Assembly (NCBI GenBank): GCA_903832735.1
Contig: CAILCO010000087.1
Coordinates: 17,654 to 81,653 of the forward strand
DNA length: 64,000 bases
Direction of reading: 5' to 3'
Source of the DNA: an uncultured Sterolibacterium sp.
Lineage (GTDB): Bacteria; Pseudomonadota; Gammaproteobacteria; Burkholderiales; Rhodocyclaceae
The position numbers and the translations under genes are program-made. The notes beneath the pieces are model-generated. The model did no database searches, was not told where the DNA came from, and saw nothing but the letters and a program-made list of their open reading frames with translations. Below are positions 55,255 to 63,893 of this stretch, piece after piece; the first letter of the stretch is position 1, and the number at the start of each line of letters is the position of its first letter.

Positions 55255-56369
55255 AGCGTCACCCTCTCCAGATAGGCGCGAACCAGCGCGTGATATTGCG
55301 GGTCGTCCATGAGGAAGGAATCATGGCCGAAGTTGCAGGTGATCTCGGCATAGGAGACCTTCTGCTTGTTCTTCAGCAGCGCATTGACGATCTCGCGCGA
55401 ACGCGCCGGGGCGAAGCGCCAGTCGGTGGTGAAGGAGACGATCAGGAACTTGGCCGTCGCCGGCACCAGGGCCGCGGCGAGATCGCCGTTGAAATGATGG
55501 GCGGGATCGAAATAGTCGAGCGCCTTGGTCATCAAAAGATAAGTGTTGGCGTCGAAGACGCCGGCGAACTTGTCGCCCTGGTAGCGCAGATAGGACTCGA
55601 TCTCGAACTCGACGTCGTAGCCGAAGGAGAAGGCGCCGGTCTTCAGGACGCGGCCGAATTTCTCCGCCATCTGGTCGTCGGAGAGATAGGTGATATGGCC
55701 GAGCATCCGGGCCAGGCGCAGGCCGCGCAAGGGGCGTACGGCGTGCTCGTAATAATGGCCGCCGTGAAAATCGGGATCGGTGATGATGGCCTGGCGGGCG
55801 ACGTCGTTGAAGGCGATGTTCTGCGCCGTCAGCTTCGGCGCCGCGGCGATGACCAGCGAATGGCGCACCCGCTGCGGCAGGTTGATCGCCCATTGCAGGG
55901 CCTGCATTCCACCCAAGCTGCCGCCGATCACCGCCGCCCAACTGTCGATGCCGAGCAGGTCGGCGAGCCGCGCCTGGGCCTTGACCCAGTCATCCACCGT
56001 CACCAGCGGGAAGTCCGCGCCCCAGGGTTTGCCCGTGGCCGGGTTGGGCGACACCGGTCCGGTCGAGCCGTGGAAGCCGCCCAGGTTATTCACCCCGACG
56101 ACGAAGAAACGCTCGGTATCGAGCGGCCTGCCCGGGCCGACGATGTTGTCCCACCAGCCTTCGTTATGGACGTCGTCGGCGTAGTGGCCGGCGACATGAT
56201 GGTTGCCGGAGAGCGCATGACAGACCAGGATGGCGTTGGACTTGGCGGCGTTGAGGCTGCCGTAGGTTTCATAGGCCAGGTCGAAGGCCGGCACGACCGC
56301 GCCGCTCCTCAAGGTGAGCGGCGTGGCGAAATGGGCGCGCTGCGCCTTGACAATGCCTATGCCCGACAT
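55251..56369 (-). CDS. metX: homoserine O-acyltransferase MetX
   Basis: 372 residues, alpha/beta hydrolase fold. First committed step of methionine synthesis. Triad: Ser in [13 protein letters not shown], Asp in [10 protein letters not shown], His in FGHDSFLM. Oxyanion stretch [10 protein letters not shown]; substrate loop [18 protein letters not shown]. Acetyl- or succinyl-CoA use cannot be settled by eye; proteins paired with MetW often use succinyl-CoA. Confidence 0.95.
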   Translation of the reverse strand: MSGIGIVKAQRAHFATPLTLRSGAVVPAFDLAYETYGSLNAAKSNAILVCHALSGNHHVAGHYADDVHNEGWWDNIVGPGRPLDTERFFVVGVNNLGGFHGSTGPVSPNPATGKPWGADFPLVTVDDWVKAQARLADLLGIDSWAAVIGGSLGGMQALQWAINLPQRVRHSLVIAAAPKLTAQNIAFNDVARQAIITDPDFHGGHYYEHAVRPLRGLRLARMLGHITYLSDDQMAEKFGRVLKTGAFSFGYDVEFEIESYLRYQGDKFAGVFDANTYLLMTKALDYFDPAHHFNGDLAAALVPATAKFLIVSFTTDWRFAPARSREIVNALLKNKQKVSYAEITCNFGHDSFLMDDPQYHALVRAYLERVTL

Positions 56370-56384
56370 CCCCGCGCCCCCGGA

Positions 56385-58124
56385 TCAATGCGCATTGATT
56401 TTCACCAGCTGTTCGAGCAGACGCGCCGGCTCGTCCTGACGCAGCAAGCGTGCGACCCGACCGCGCAGCAGGGAGCAATCGCTCTTCATCACCTGCTGCT
56501 TGATTTCCAGCAGTTGCGCCGGATGCATCGAGAACTGGTTGAGGCCCATGCCCAGCAGCAGGCGGGTCAGGGTGGGGTCGCCGGCCATCTCGCCGCATAC
56601 CGCCACCGGCACGCCGGCACGACGGCCGGTGGCGATGGTCAGCGCGATCAGGCGCAGCACCGCGGGATGAAGCGGGTCGTAGAGGTAGGCTACGGCTTCG
56701 TCGGTGCGGTCGATCGCCAGGGTGTACTGAATCAGGTCGTTGGTGCCGATCGAGAGGAAATCGAGCTGCTTCACGAACGGGCCCAGCGCCAGCGCCGCAG
56801 CGGGGATCTCGATCATGCCGCCGACCTCGATATGCTCGTCGAACTTGATCCTCGCCTCGTGCAGTTGCGACTTGGCCAGGGCCAGCATCACCAGGGTCTG
56901 CTCGATCTCGTGGGCATGCGCCAGCATCGGCACCAGCAGGCGCACCCGACCGTAGAGCGAAGCGCGCAGGATGGCCCGGAGCTGCGCCAGGAAGATATGC
57001 GGCTCGGCCAGGCAATAGCGGATCGCGCGCATGCCCAGCGCCGGGTTCGGCTCGATGCGCCCGGCGCCTTTCATGGCGCGGGTGGTCTTGTCGGCGCCCA
57101 GGTCCAGGCTGCGGATGGTCACCGGCTTTCCCGGCAGCGCCTTGACCACGGAACGATAGGCCTCGAACTGCTCGTCCTCGCCGGGTAGTTCGTCGCGGTT
57201 CATGAACAGGAACTCGGTGCGGAACAGGCCGACCCCGGCGGCATCGACTTCCTTGACCTTGTCGATGTCCTGCGGCATTTCGATGTTCACCGAAAGTTCG
57301 ATCTCCTGGCCGTCCAGCGTCACGGCACGCGACGAGCGCAGGCGCTTCAGCTTGTGCCGTTCGAGTTCCAGCTCGGTTTTCCTGAGGCGGTATTCCTCGA
57401 GCACGCGCTGGTCCGGCGCGACGATCAGCACGCCGCGCGTGCCATCGATGATCAAAAGCTCGTCTTCCTGGATCAGGGCACGGGCATGATGCAGGCCGAC
57501 CACCGCGGGAATGGCCAGGCTCCTGGCGACGATGGCGGTGTGCGAGGTGGCGCCGCCCAGATCGGTGACGAAGCCGCCGATCTTGAGCTGCTTGAACTGG
57601 ATGGTGTCGGCCGGCGAAAGATCGTGGGCGACGATGATCAGGTCCCCGTCGCGGACGCGCCGGGCGGCCTTGCGCTGATGTCCGAGCAGGACTTTGAGCA
57701 CCCGCTCGACCACCTGGACGATGTCGTGCTTGCGCTCGCGCAGGTAGGCATCCTCGATCTCGTCGAACTGCGCCGTGATCTGCTCCAGTTGCTGCACCAG
57801 CGCCCACTCGGCATTGCAGCGCCGCTCGCGGATCAGCTGGCGCGGCACTTCGGCGAGCAGGGGATCGCTGAGGATCATCGCATGCACATCGACGAAGGCG
57901 GAGAGTTCCGCCGGCGCGCCGAGCGAGGCGCCGGCCTCGACCCGGAGCGCGCCGAGTTCCGCGCGCACCGCCGCCACGGCGCTATCGAAGCGGGCCAGCT
58001 CGGCCTCGATGTCGCGCTCCTTCACCAGATACTGCGCCACCTCCAGCGCGGCATGCGAGATCAGGCTGGCATGGCCGATGGCGATGCCCGGCGAAACCGC
58101 GAGGCCATGGATGACGAAGCTCAT
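56385..58124 (-). CDS. ptsI: phosphoenolpyruvate-protein phosphotransferase (enzyme I)
   Basis: 579 residues. Takes phosphate from PEP to HPr. N-terminal HPr-binding domain, phospho-His in LGGATSHTAIVARSLAIPAV (about residue 190), PEP-binding barrel with GLFRTEFLFMNRDELPGEDEQ, GGMIEIPAAAL, SIGTNDLIQYTLAIDR and catalytic Cys in PVAVCGEMAGDP. The other PTS parts in the window are ptsH, a mannose-type EIIA, ptsN and hprK, with no sugar-specific permease. Confidence 0.96.
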   Translation of the reverse strand: MSFVIHGLAVSPGIAIGHASLISHAALEVAQYLVKERDIEAELARFDSAVAAVRAELGALRVEAGASLGAPAELSAFVDVHAMILSDPLLAEVPRQLIRERRCNAEWALVQQLEQITAQFDEIEDAYLRERKHDIVQVVERVLKVLLGHQRKAARRVRDGDLIIVAHDLSPADTIQFKQLKIGGFVTDLGGATSHTAIVARSLAIPAVVGLHHARALIQEDELLIIDGTRGVLIVAPDQRVLEEYRLRKTELELERHKLKRLRSSRAVTLDGQEIELSVNIEMPQDIDKVKEVDAAGVGLFRTEFLFMNRDELPGEDEQFEAYRSVVKALPGKPVTIRSLDLGADKTTRAMKGAGRIEPNPALGMRAIRYCLAEPHIFLAQLRAILRASLYGRVRLLVPMLAHAHEIEQTLVMLALAKSQLHEARIKFDEHIEVGGMIEIPAAALALGPFVKQLDFLSIGTNDLIQYTLAIDRTDEAVAYLYDPLHPAVLRLIALTIATGRRAGVPVAVCGEMAGDPTLTRLLLGMGLNQFSMHPAQLLEIKQQVMKSDCSLLRGRVARLLRQDEPARLLEQLVKINAH

Positions 58125-58149
58125 GCGGCGCCCTCACTCACCCTGGGAT

Positions 58150-58275
58150 GGGCGAAGGCCAGCCGAGCCGCAGGGCCGCCCCCAAGGCGAGGCCGCGTAA
58201 AACATGGAGCCGCCGCAAGGCGGCGAACCGCCGTCACCCCCGCCCATGGGGAGGGGGTTGGGGGGAAGGTAGTAG
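58150..58275 (-). repeat. dispersed GC-rich intergenic repeat, family B copy 4 (reversed)
   Basis: Between ptsH and ptsI. Minus-strand order: CCTTCCCCCCAACCCCC, GGCGGGGGTGACGGCGGTT, CGGCTCCATGTTTTACG, CCTTGGGGGCGGCCC, TGCGGC. It lengthens the gap of an otherwise compact PTS operon to 157 bases. Confidence 0.75.
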
Positions 58276-58281
58276 TGTTGC

Positions 58282-58551
58282 TCATTCCCCTTCCCCGAAC
58301 TTGTCGGCGATCAGGGCGAGTATCGCCTGAACGGCTTCATCGGCACGCTCGCCTTCGGTCTCGATAAGCACTTTCGAGCCTTTGCCCGCAGCCAGCATCA
58401 TCACCCCCATGATGCTCTTGGCGTTGATGCGGCGGTTGTTGCGCTCCATCCACACTTCGCAGGGGAAACTGCCGGCGAGCTGGGTCAGCTTGGCCGAGGC
58501 ACGCGCGTGCAGGCCGAGCTTGTTGACGATCTCAGTTTCTATTTTCGCCAT
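58282..58551 (-). CDS. ptsH: phosphocarrier protein HPr
   Basis: 89 residues. Active His in KLGLHARASAKL (phosphorylated by enzyme I) and regulatory Ser in AKSIMGVMMLAAGKG, the target of HprK, which is also encoded here. Full length. It lies between two family B repeats, 6 bases before the ptsI-side repeat. Confidence 0.97.
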   Translation of the reverse strand: MAKIETEIVNKLGLHARASAKLTQLAGSFPCEVWMERNNRRINAKSIMGVMMLAAGKGSKVLIETEGERADEAVQAILALIADKFGEGE

Positions 58552-58558
58552 TTAATGC

Positions 58559-58662
58559 TTTCCTCCCCTCCCCCTTCCCAAGGAAGGGGGTGACGCTGGT
58601 TCGTCCCTGCGGGACTCCATGTCATTGTCTGTGCCCTCCTTGGGGCGGCCCGGCGGCGTGCA
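58559..58662 (+). repeat. dispersed GC-rich intergenic repeat, family B copy 5
   Basis: Between the EIIA gene and ptsH. Parts: CCTCCCCTCCCCCTTCCC, GGAAGGGGGTGACGCTGGTT, CGTCCCTGCGGGACTCCATG, CCTTGGGGCGGCCCGGCGGC. Plus-strand order, opposite to copy 4 only about 300 bases away. Confidence 0.75.
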
Positions 58663-58664
58663 CA

Positions 58665-59054
58665 TCAATGTTTCAGCATATTGATGATGCCGTCGCGGCC
58701 GCCGGCGACAGTCTTGGTGATCAGGTTGTCCATGCCCTTGTCGCGATGGTTGAGCGCGCGCAGCAGCATCGGCAGGTTGACCCCGGCCAGGCCCTCGACC
58801 CGGCCCGGATCGAGCAGCTTCAAGGCGACGTTGGCCGGCGTCGCGCCGAAGATGTCGGTCAACACCAGCACGCCCTGCCCGGTATCGACCCAGCGCAGCA
58901 TCTCGCGGGCCAGCGGCAGCGCGTCGAGCGGATCGTCCTGGGGCGTGACGCCGAGCTGGGCGATCTGCAGGGGACGCTTGTTGAGCACGTGGCAGGCGCA
59001 CTGGATCAGCGATTCGCCCAGGCTGCCATGGGTGACGAGGAATAGACCTATCAT
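58665..59054 (-). CDS. PTS EIIA component, mannose/fructose type
   Basis: 129 residues from ATG 59054 (MIGLFLVTHGSLGESL), with phospho-His in LVTHG. Other marks: GVLVLTDIFGATPANVAL and GVNLPMLLRAL. Mannose-type EIIA encoded beside ptsH-ptsI with no EIIB/C/D is the normal regulatory PTS of betaproteobacteria, probably a phosphate sensor. The longer frame to 59120 overlaps gshB and is rejected. Confidence 0.92.
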   Translation of the reverse strand: MIGLFLVTHGSLGESLIQCACHVLNKRPLQIAQLGVTPQDDPLDALPLAREMLRWVDTGQGVLVLTDIFGATPANVALKLLDPGRVEGLAGVNLPMLLRALNHRDKGMDNLITKTVAGGRDGIINMLKH

Positions 59055-59094
59055 GCTCTGCCGCGGCAATGGAAAGCCGTCATTGTAGCCCAGG

Positions 59095-60036
59095 CTAATG
59101 ACACTCCCGCTCCAGCGCATTGAGGAACAGGGCGGCGACGTCGCAGCCGCTTTGCTCCTTGATTTCGACGAAGCAGGTCGGACTGGTGACGTTGATTTCG
59201 GTCAGGCAGTCGCCGATCACGTCGAGGCCGACCAGAAGCAGGCCGCGTGCGGCCAGGATAGGGCCCAGGGTCGTGGCGATTTCGCGATCGCGCTTGGACA
59301 GGGGTTGGGCCACGCCGGTGCCACCGGCGGCAAGATTGCCGCGCGACTCGCCCGGCTTGGGGATGCGCGCCAGGCAAAAGGGCACCGGCTCGCCAGCGAT
59401 CAGCAGGATGCGCTTGTCACCCTTGCTGATCTCCGGAATATAGCGTTGCGCCATGATCGTGCGCCGGCCGTGATCGGTGAGGGTCTCGACGATGACGTTG
59501 CGATTGGGGTCGGAGCGCCTGACGCGAAAGATCGAGCTGCCGCCCATGCCGTCCAGGGGCTTCAGGATCACGTCGCCGATCTCGTCGATGAAGGCATCGA
59601 GGTCCTCGGCATCGCGGGCCACCAGGGTCGTCGCGATGAATTGCGGGAATTCGGTGATGGCGATTTTCTCGTTGTGGTCGCGGATCGCCCGCGGCCGGTT
59701 GAAGACCTTCGCACCTTGTGCCTCTGCGCGTTCCAGAAGCCAGGTGGCGGTGACATATTCGAAATCGAAGGGCGGATCCTGACGCATCAGCACGGCGTCG
59801 AAACTCTTCAGGGACTGATGCTCGCGCGTCAATTCCGCGACCCACTGCGCGTGGTCGGAAAACAGATCCAGGCGCGTCGCCGCGCCGCCGACCGCGCCGT
59901 CACGCCAGGTCAGGGCTTCGCGCATCAGGGCATGGACCTCGTGGCCGCACCGGTGGGCTTCGCGCATCATGGCGACGCTGGAATCCTTGTAGGCCTTCAG
60001 CGTGGCTAGCGGGTCGAGGATGAAGGCCAGTTTCAT
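59095..60036 (-). CDS. gshB: glutathione synthetase
   Basis: 313 residues, ATP-grasp enzyme joining gamma-glutamylcysteine with glycine. Marks: MKLAFILDPLATLKAYKDSS, VLMRQDPPFDFEYVTATWLLE, FNRPRAIRDHNEKIAITEFP, VILKPLDGMGGSSIFRV and GLDVIGDCLTEINVTSPT. ATG overlaps the gshA stop by four bases. Confidence 0.97.
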   Translation of the reverse strand: MKLAFILDPLATLKAYKDSSVAMMREAHRCGHEVHALMREALTWRDGAVGGAATRLDLFSDHAQWVAELTREHQSLKSFDAVLMRQDPPFDFEYVTATWLLERAEAQGAKVFNRPRAIRDHNEKIAITEFPQFIATTLVARDAEDLDAFIDEIGDVILKPLDGMGGSSIFRVRRSDPNRNVIVETLTDHGRRTIMAQRYIPEISKGDKRILLIAGEPVPFCLARIPKPGESRGNLAAGGTGVAQPLSKRDREIATTLGPILAARGLLLVGLDVIGDCLTEINVTSPTCFVEIKEQSGCDVAALFLNALERECH

Positions 60037-61319
60037 GAGGGCTCGGTCCGTTCCAGTTCGAGCGCGGCGGCGACCATGGCCAGGCGCGCCACAACCCCAT
60101 AAGCATAGAAACGATTGGGCGGCGCGTCCGGCGCTTGCGACGAATCCGGCAGGCTGCAGCCGGTCTCGAAGGCCAGCGGCTTGAAGCTCATGCCCGGGGC
60201 GTTGAGGTTTTCATCGATGCCGCGGCTGGTGTTGACGCGGTAGAAGCCGCCGACGACATAGCGGTCGATCATGTAGATGACCGGCTCGGCGACGCCGTCG
60301 TCGACCTTCTCGTAAGTCGGCACGCCCTCCTGGATGATCACCTCGGTCACCTGCAGGCCTTCCTTGCCCACCGACATCTTGTTGCGCTGCTTGCGGTTGA
60401 GGCCCTTGACTTCGCTCGCATCGTGCACCGTCATGATGCCCATGCCGTAGGTGCCGGCATCGGCCTTGACGATGACGAAGGGCTTCTCGGTGACGCCGTA
60501 CTCCCGGTACTTGGCGCGGGTGCGCAAGAGCAGGGCGTCGACATTGGCGGCCAGGCACTCCTCGCCGGCGCGCTCCTGGAAATTGACCTCGCCGCAGACC
60601 TCGAAGCCCGGATTGATCAGCCAGGGATCGATGCCGAGAAGCTCGGCAAAGCTGTTGGCCACTTCGTTGTAGGCGGCGAAATGCTTCGACTTGCGCCGCA
60701 CATGCCAACCGGCGTGGAGCGGCGGCAGGAGGTACTGCTCTTGGATGTTCGCGAGGATGTCCGGCACGCCGGCGGAGAGATCGTTGTTGAGCAGGATCGC
60801 GCAGGGGTCGAAACCTTCGAGGCCGAGCCTGCGACCCGCCGGACCGAGGCGGGTGAGCGGCTCCAGGGTCAGTGTCTGACCGTCGGGCAGATCCAGCCTG
60901 GTCGCCGCGGTGATCTCCGGCAGCAGCGTGCCGATGCGCACGTTGAGGCCGGTGTGATGCAGGATGGAGGCCAGGCGTGCGACGTTCTGCAGATAAAACT
61001 GATTGCGCGTATGGCTCTCGGGAATCAAGAGCAGGTTCCGCGCCTCCGGGCAGATCTTCTCGATCGCCGCCATCGCCGCCTGCACGCACAGCGGCAGGAA
61101 CGTTGGGTTGAGATTGTTGAAGCCGCCGGGAAAGAGGTTGGTGTCGACCGGCGCCAGCTTGAAGCCGGCGTTCCGGAGATCGACCGAGGTGTAGAAGGGC
61201 GGCGAGCGCTCCAGCCACTGCGCGCGCAGCCATTGCTCGATCAGGATGTCGTCGGTGAGGAAGCGCTGTTCGAGTTCGAGGATGGGGCCGGACAGTGCGG
61301 TGGTCAGGTTGGGAACCAT
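60033..61319 (-). CDS. gshA: glutamate-cysteine ligase, proteobacterial type
   Basis: 428 residues from ATG 61319 (MVPNLTTALSGPILELE), which matches the usual betaproteobacterial start; ATG 61349 (ten residues longer) is an alternative. Marks: SVDLRNAGFKLAPVDTNLFPGGFNNL, LLLIPESHTRN, VIVKADAGTYGMGIMTV and VYMIDRYVVGGFYRVNTSRG (read here as VIYMIDRYVVGGFYRVN). First step of glutathione synthesis, in an operon with gshB. Confidence 0.95.
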   Translation of the reverse strand: MVPNLTTALSGPILELEQRFLTDDILIEQWLRAQWLERSPPFYTSVDLRNAGFKLAPVDTNLFPGGFNNLNPTFLPLCVQAAMAAIEKICPEARNLLLIPESHTRNQFYLQNVARLASILHHTGLNVRIGTLLPEITAATRLDLPDGQTLTLEPLTRLGPAGRRLGLEGFDPCAILLNNDLSAGVPDILANIQEQYLLPPLHAGWHVRRKSKHFAAYNEVANSFAELLGIDPWLINPGFEVCGEVNFQERAGEECLAANVDALLLRTRAKYREYGVTEKPFVIVKADAGTYGMGIMTVHDASEVKGLNRKQRNKMSVGKEGLQVTEVIIQEGVPTYEKVDDGVAEPVIYMIDRYVVGGFYRVNTSRGIDENLNAPGMSFKPLAFETGCSLPDSSQAPDAPPNRFYAYGVVARLAMVAAALELERTEPS

Positions 61320-61363
61320 TTTTTCTCGTTGGGCGGTTTCGTGGTTCATCTTACACCATGCCC

Positions 61364-62530
61364 TTAGCGAGCCTCGCGTTGCGCAAAGCGCGCGAAGCTC
61401 TCGGGCAGCAGCGCCTGCTCCAGGCTGCGCTGGGCGAAGAGATGGCGACCGTCGCAGACGAAACCCAGTTCCTCCCAGTCGACGTCGTTGAGTAAGTCGA
61501 CGAGCAGCGCCAGATCGTCGGGCGTCAGATCCTGCCGCCGCGGGAACAGGGCGAGCACGGCGCCGTCGTAGTTCCTGCAGTCGTTCAGGAAGAACGGCTT
61601 TTCCATCCGCGTCCGGCCGTTGACATAGATCCGCGGCGCGTCGGAGACGTGGTGGTGCCGGCCCCAGCGCCACCAGTTCGATTCATCGAATTTGGTCACG
61701 CGCCGAGCCAGCAGTCGCTCCTTGAACTGCTCCAGATAGGGCGGCTTGATTTCGTAAATCATCCGGCGCAATTCGCCGGTCTGCGCGGTGCGCGAGCAGA
61801 CGAAGTCGGCGTTGCCGAGTTCTGTATTGGTGTAGATGTCGTCGGCGCCCGAGACGCCGCCGACCTTGACCTGGAAGACGCTGGCAAGCGGCACGCTGTA
61901 GATGCCACGGGTGAACATCAGTTGGCCGCCGGCCTGGCGCATGCGCCGCCCGTCGGAAAGGCGGCGCTCGAAATTGCCGCGCTCGAAGCGCCAGATGATG
62001 CAGTTGGGCATCGCGCCGGAAAAGATCCGCGCGTCGCCCAGTTCGATCATGTCGGTGAAGCTGCCCTGATCGACCAGCCAGGTATTGAGCTTCGCCGCGC
62101 CCGTGGCTTTAAGGAAATCGCGCGGCGTGATGAACACCAGTTCGCCGCCCGGCTTGAGATGGCGCACGCACTTCTCGATGAAGTGGAAGCAGAGATTGGC
62201 ATGGCCGTGCAGCAACTGCGAGGACAACTTGATCCGCGTCTGCGGAAGGATGTCCCGCGCCTTGACGTAAGGCGGATTGCCGATGATGGTGTCGAACTTC
62301 TCGTCTTCCGGATAGGCAAAGAAGTCGAGGTTCAAGGACCCCGGCGGGCAATGCGCGGGATCGATCTCGATCGCCACGCAACCCGGAAACTCGTTCGAGA
62401 ACGCCCCGTCGCCGCAGGCCGGGTCGAGCACCCGCCCCCGGTTCTGCACCAGGGCGAGCATGCGCGCGACGATGGCAGGCGGCGTGAACACCTGGCCCAG
62501 GACGGCGACGTCGTAATTCTTTGCGGTCAT
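61364..62530 (-). CDS. N6-adenine DNA methyltransferase (orphan)
   Basis: 388 residues. SAM motif VLDPACGDGAFSNEF followed by catalytic NPPY in TIIGNPPYVKARDIL, the gamma/M.TaqI-like order, with N-terminal GQVFTPPAIVARMLAL typical of adenine methylases. C-terminal part (residues 190-388) would recognise the target. No restriction gene is near. It could be a regulatory or defence-derived methylase, or could modify another substrate. Start ATG 62530. Confidence 0.82.
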   Translation of the reverse strand: MTAKNYDVAVLGQVFTPPAIVARMLALVQNRGRVLDPACGDGAFSNEFPGCVAIEIDPAHCPPGSLNLDFFAYPEDEKFDTIIGNPPYVKARDILPQTRIKLSSQLLHGHANLCFHFIEKCVRHLKPGGELVFITPRDFLKATGAAKLNTWLVDQGSFTDMIELGDARIFSGAMPNCIIWRFERGNFERRLSDGRRMRQAGGQLMFTRGIYSVPLASVFQVKVGGVSGADDIYTNTELGNADFVCSRTAQTGELRRMIYEIKPPYLEQFKERLLARRVTKFDESNWWRWGRHHHVSDAPRIYVNGRTRMEKPFFLNDCRNYDGAVLALFPRRQDLTPDDLALLVDLLNDVDWEELGFVCDGRHLFAQRSLEQALLPESFARFAQREAR

Positions 62531-62591
62531 GGCGGGACTCGGGGCGCGGCGCCGTAGAGAGAAAGGCCGCAGTTTACAGGGAAGCCGGGGA

Positions 62592-62659
62592 GGCCGCTAT
62601 GCGGCCGGGACTCGCATTGCACTGCTCGTCCGCTCGGCGTTAGTGAAGCGGTGCTTCAC
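62592..62659. terminator. two hairpins downstream of intI
   Basis: GGCCGC, loop TAT, GCGGCC (62592-62606) and GTGAAGC, loop GGT, GCTTCAC (62643-62659); the second overlaps the intI stop. No T-run, so they are only candidate terminators. The stretch 62531-62655 holds nothing else I can name. Confidence 0.4.
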
Positions 62660-63654
62660 TTCAGCCCCATCTGATCGATGGGGCTGACCACGCCTCGCCC
62701 ACCCCGGTTCAGGACGTGGGTGTAGATCATGGTCGTCGCCACGTCGGCATGGCCCAATAGTTCCTGTACGGTCCGTATGTCGTAGCCGTTCTGCAGCAGG
62801 TGGGTGGCGAAGGAATGGCGCAGCGTGTGGGGCGTGGCCGGCTTGGCCAGGCCGGACGCCTGGACCGCCCTCTTCATTGCCCGCTGCAGCAACTTTTCAT
62901 CCATGTGATGTCGCCGCTCGCGACCGTCACGCGGATCGATGGAATAGCTGCCCGAACAGAACACGTACTGCCAGCCCCATTCCGCCGCAGCGTTTGGATA
63001 TTTCCTGGCCAAAGCATCGGGAAGCCAGACCTCCGCCTTGCCTGCGACGCGGTCATCCCCATAGATCAGGCGGCGTTTTTCGAGGTGAGCGGCAAGCGGC
63101 CTCGCCAGAACTTCGGGCAGCACCGTCACCCGGTCCTTGGCGCCCTTGCCGTCGCGGATCATGATCTCTCGAAGGCCGAAATCCAGGTCCTTGACCCGCA
63201 ACCGTACGCATTCCATCAAGCGCATTCCGGTGCCGTAAAGCAAACGGGCCATCAAGGCGTGCGCGCCCTCCATGCGTTCGAGGACGACGGCAACCTCGGC
63301 AGGAGAGAGAACGGTCGGCAAGCGCTGCGGCTTCTTCGCCCGAGTCACGTTGTCCAGCCAGGGCAGATCGACGCCGAGCACCTCGCGGTAGAGAAACAGC
63401 AGCGCCGAAAGCGCCTGATTCTGGGTTGCCGCCGCGACGCCACCCGCGACCGCCAGATCGGTCAAGAAGGCCTCCACCTCCGGCCCTCCCATCTCGCGCG
63501 GATGCTTCTTGCCATGGAAAAGAATGAACCGTCTAATCCATTGGACATAGGAAGTCTCAGTGCGTATGCTGTAGTGCTTGAGCCTGATCAGGTCGCGAAC
63601 CTGGTCGAGAAGCCGGGGCGGCGGCAAGGCAAGAGGGGTATCTGAATGTGCCAT
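62656..63654 (-). CDS. intI: integron integrase
   Basis: 332 residues from ATG 63654 ([13 protein letters not shown]); TTG 63678 is a weaker start. Tyrosine recombinase with the integron-specific extra segment around [18 protein letters not shown], then [20 protein letters not shown]. Catalytic residues: Arg in [10 protein letters not shown], HxxR in [12 protein letters not shown], His in [10 protein letters not shown] and Tyr in [12 protein letters not shown]. Oriented so that attI and any cassettes lie to the right, at and beyond the window edge. Confidence 0.95.
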   Translation of the reverse strand: MAHSDTPLALPPPRLLDQVRDLIRLKHYSIRTETSYVQWIRRFILFHGKKHPREMGGPEVEAFLTDLAVAGGVAAATQNQALSALLFLYREVLGVDLPWLDNVTRAKKPQRLPTVLSPAEVAVVLERMEGAHALMARLLYGTGMRLMECVRLRVKDLDFGLREIMIRDGKGAKDRVTVLPEVLARPLAAHLEKRRLIYGDDRVAGKAEVWLPDALARKYPNAAAEWGWQYVFCSGSYSIDPRDGRERRHHMDEKLLQRAMKRAVQASGLAKPATPHTLRHSFATHLLQNGYDIRTVQELLGHADVATTMIYTHVLNRGGRGVVSPIDQMGLK

Positions 63655-63679
63655 TATCCGGGACCGGACAAAGAACAAT

Positions 63680-63701
63680 AAGATGAGACAACAAGTTAGG
63701 T
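63680..63701 (+). other. candidate attI insertion site
   Basis: GTTAGGT (63695-63701) fits the core site GTTRRRY and is preceded by AACAA, like the crossover end of the class 1 attI (AACAAAGTTAGGC). It lies 41 bases from the intI start, on the expected side. The rest of the attI cannot be confirmed by eye. Confidence 0.5.
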
Positions 63702-63789
63702 TACACCACGCACGAAGTATACACCTGTCATGCTTGGCTTATACACCTCATCAGGCGTCTACATTACGTTATGCATCTTAGGATCTGCG

Positions 63790-63882
63790 ATGGATTTTTA
63801 CTCATTTCTCTCTGGCGCAATTACAACCACTTTTTTACTTGGCGTTCTTGCGTTCCTGACAAAAGGCTCATTTAGCGAATGA
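63790..63882 (+). CDS. 30-residue single-span membrane microprotein
   Basis: MDFYSFLSGAITTTFLLGVL followed by AFLTKGSFSE. One hydrophobic segment at about 6-23 flanked by Asp and Lys. AGGA lies six bases upstream of the ATG. Unusually AT-rich codons (tta, aca, aaa, ttt) for this genome. It lies just past the candidate attI, so it may be the first cassette gene. Function unknown. Confidence 0.45.
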   Translation: MDFYSFLSGAITTTFLLGVLAFLTKGSFSE

Positions 63883-63893
63883 TGTTGTTGAAC

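Noticed and set aside
55290..57188. 632-codon plus-strand open frame
   Set aside because: Antisense to metX and ptsI, both of which have complete active sites on the minus strand.
63887..63893. GTTGAAC as an attC core site after the microprotein
   Set aside because: It fits GTTRRRY, but no partner RYYYAAC or inner boxes can be paired with it, and such a 7-mer pattern is expected by chance at this length.
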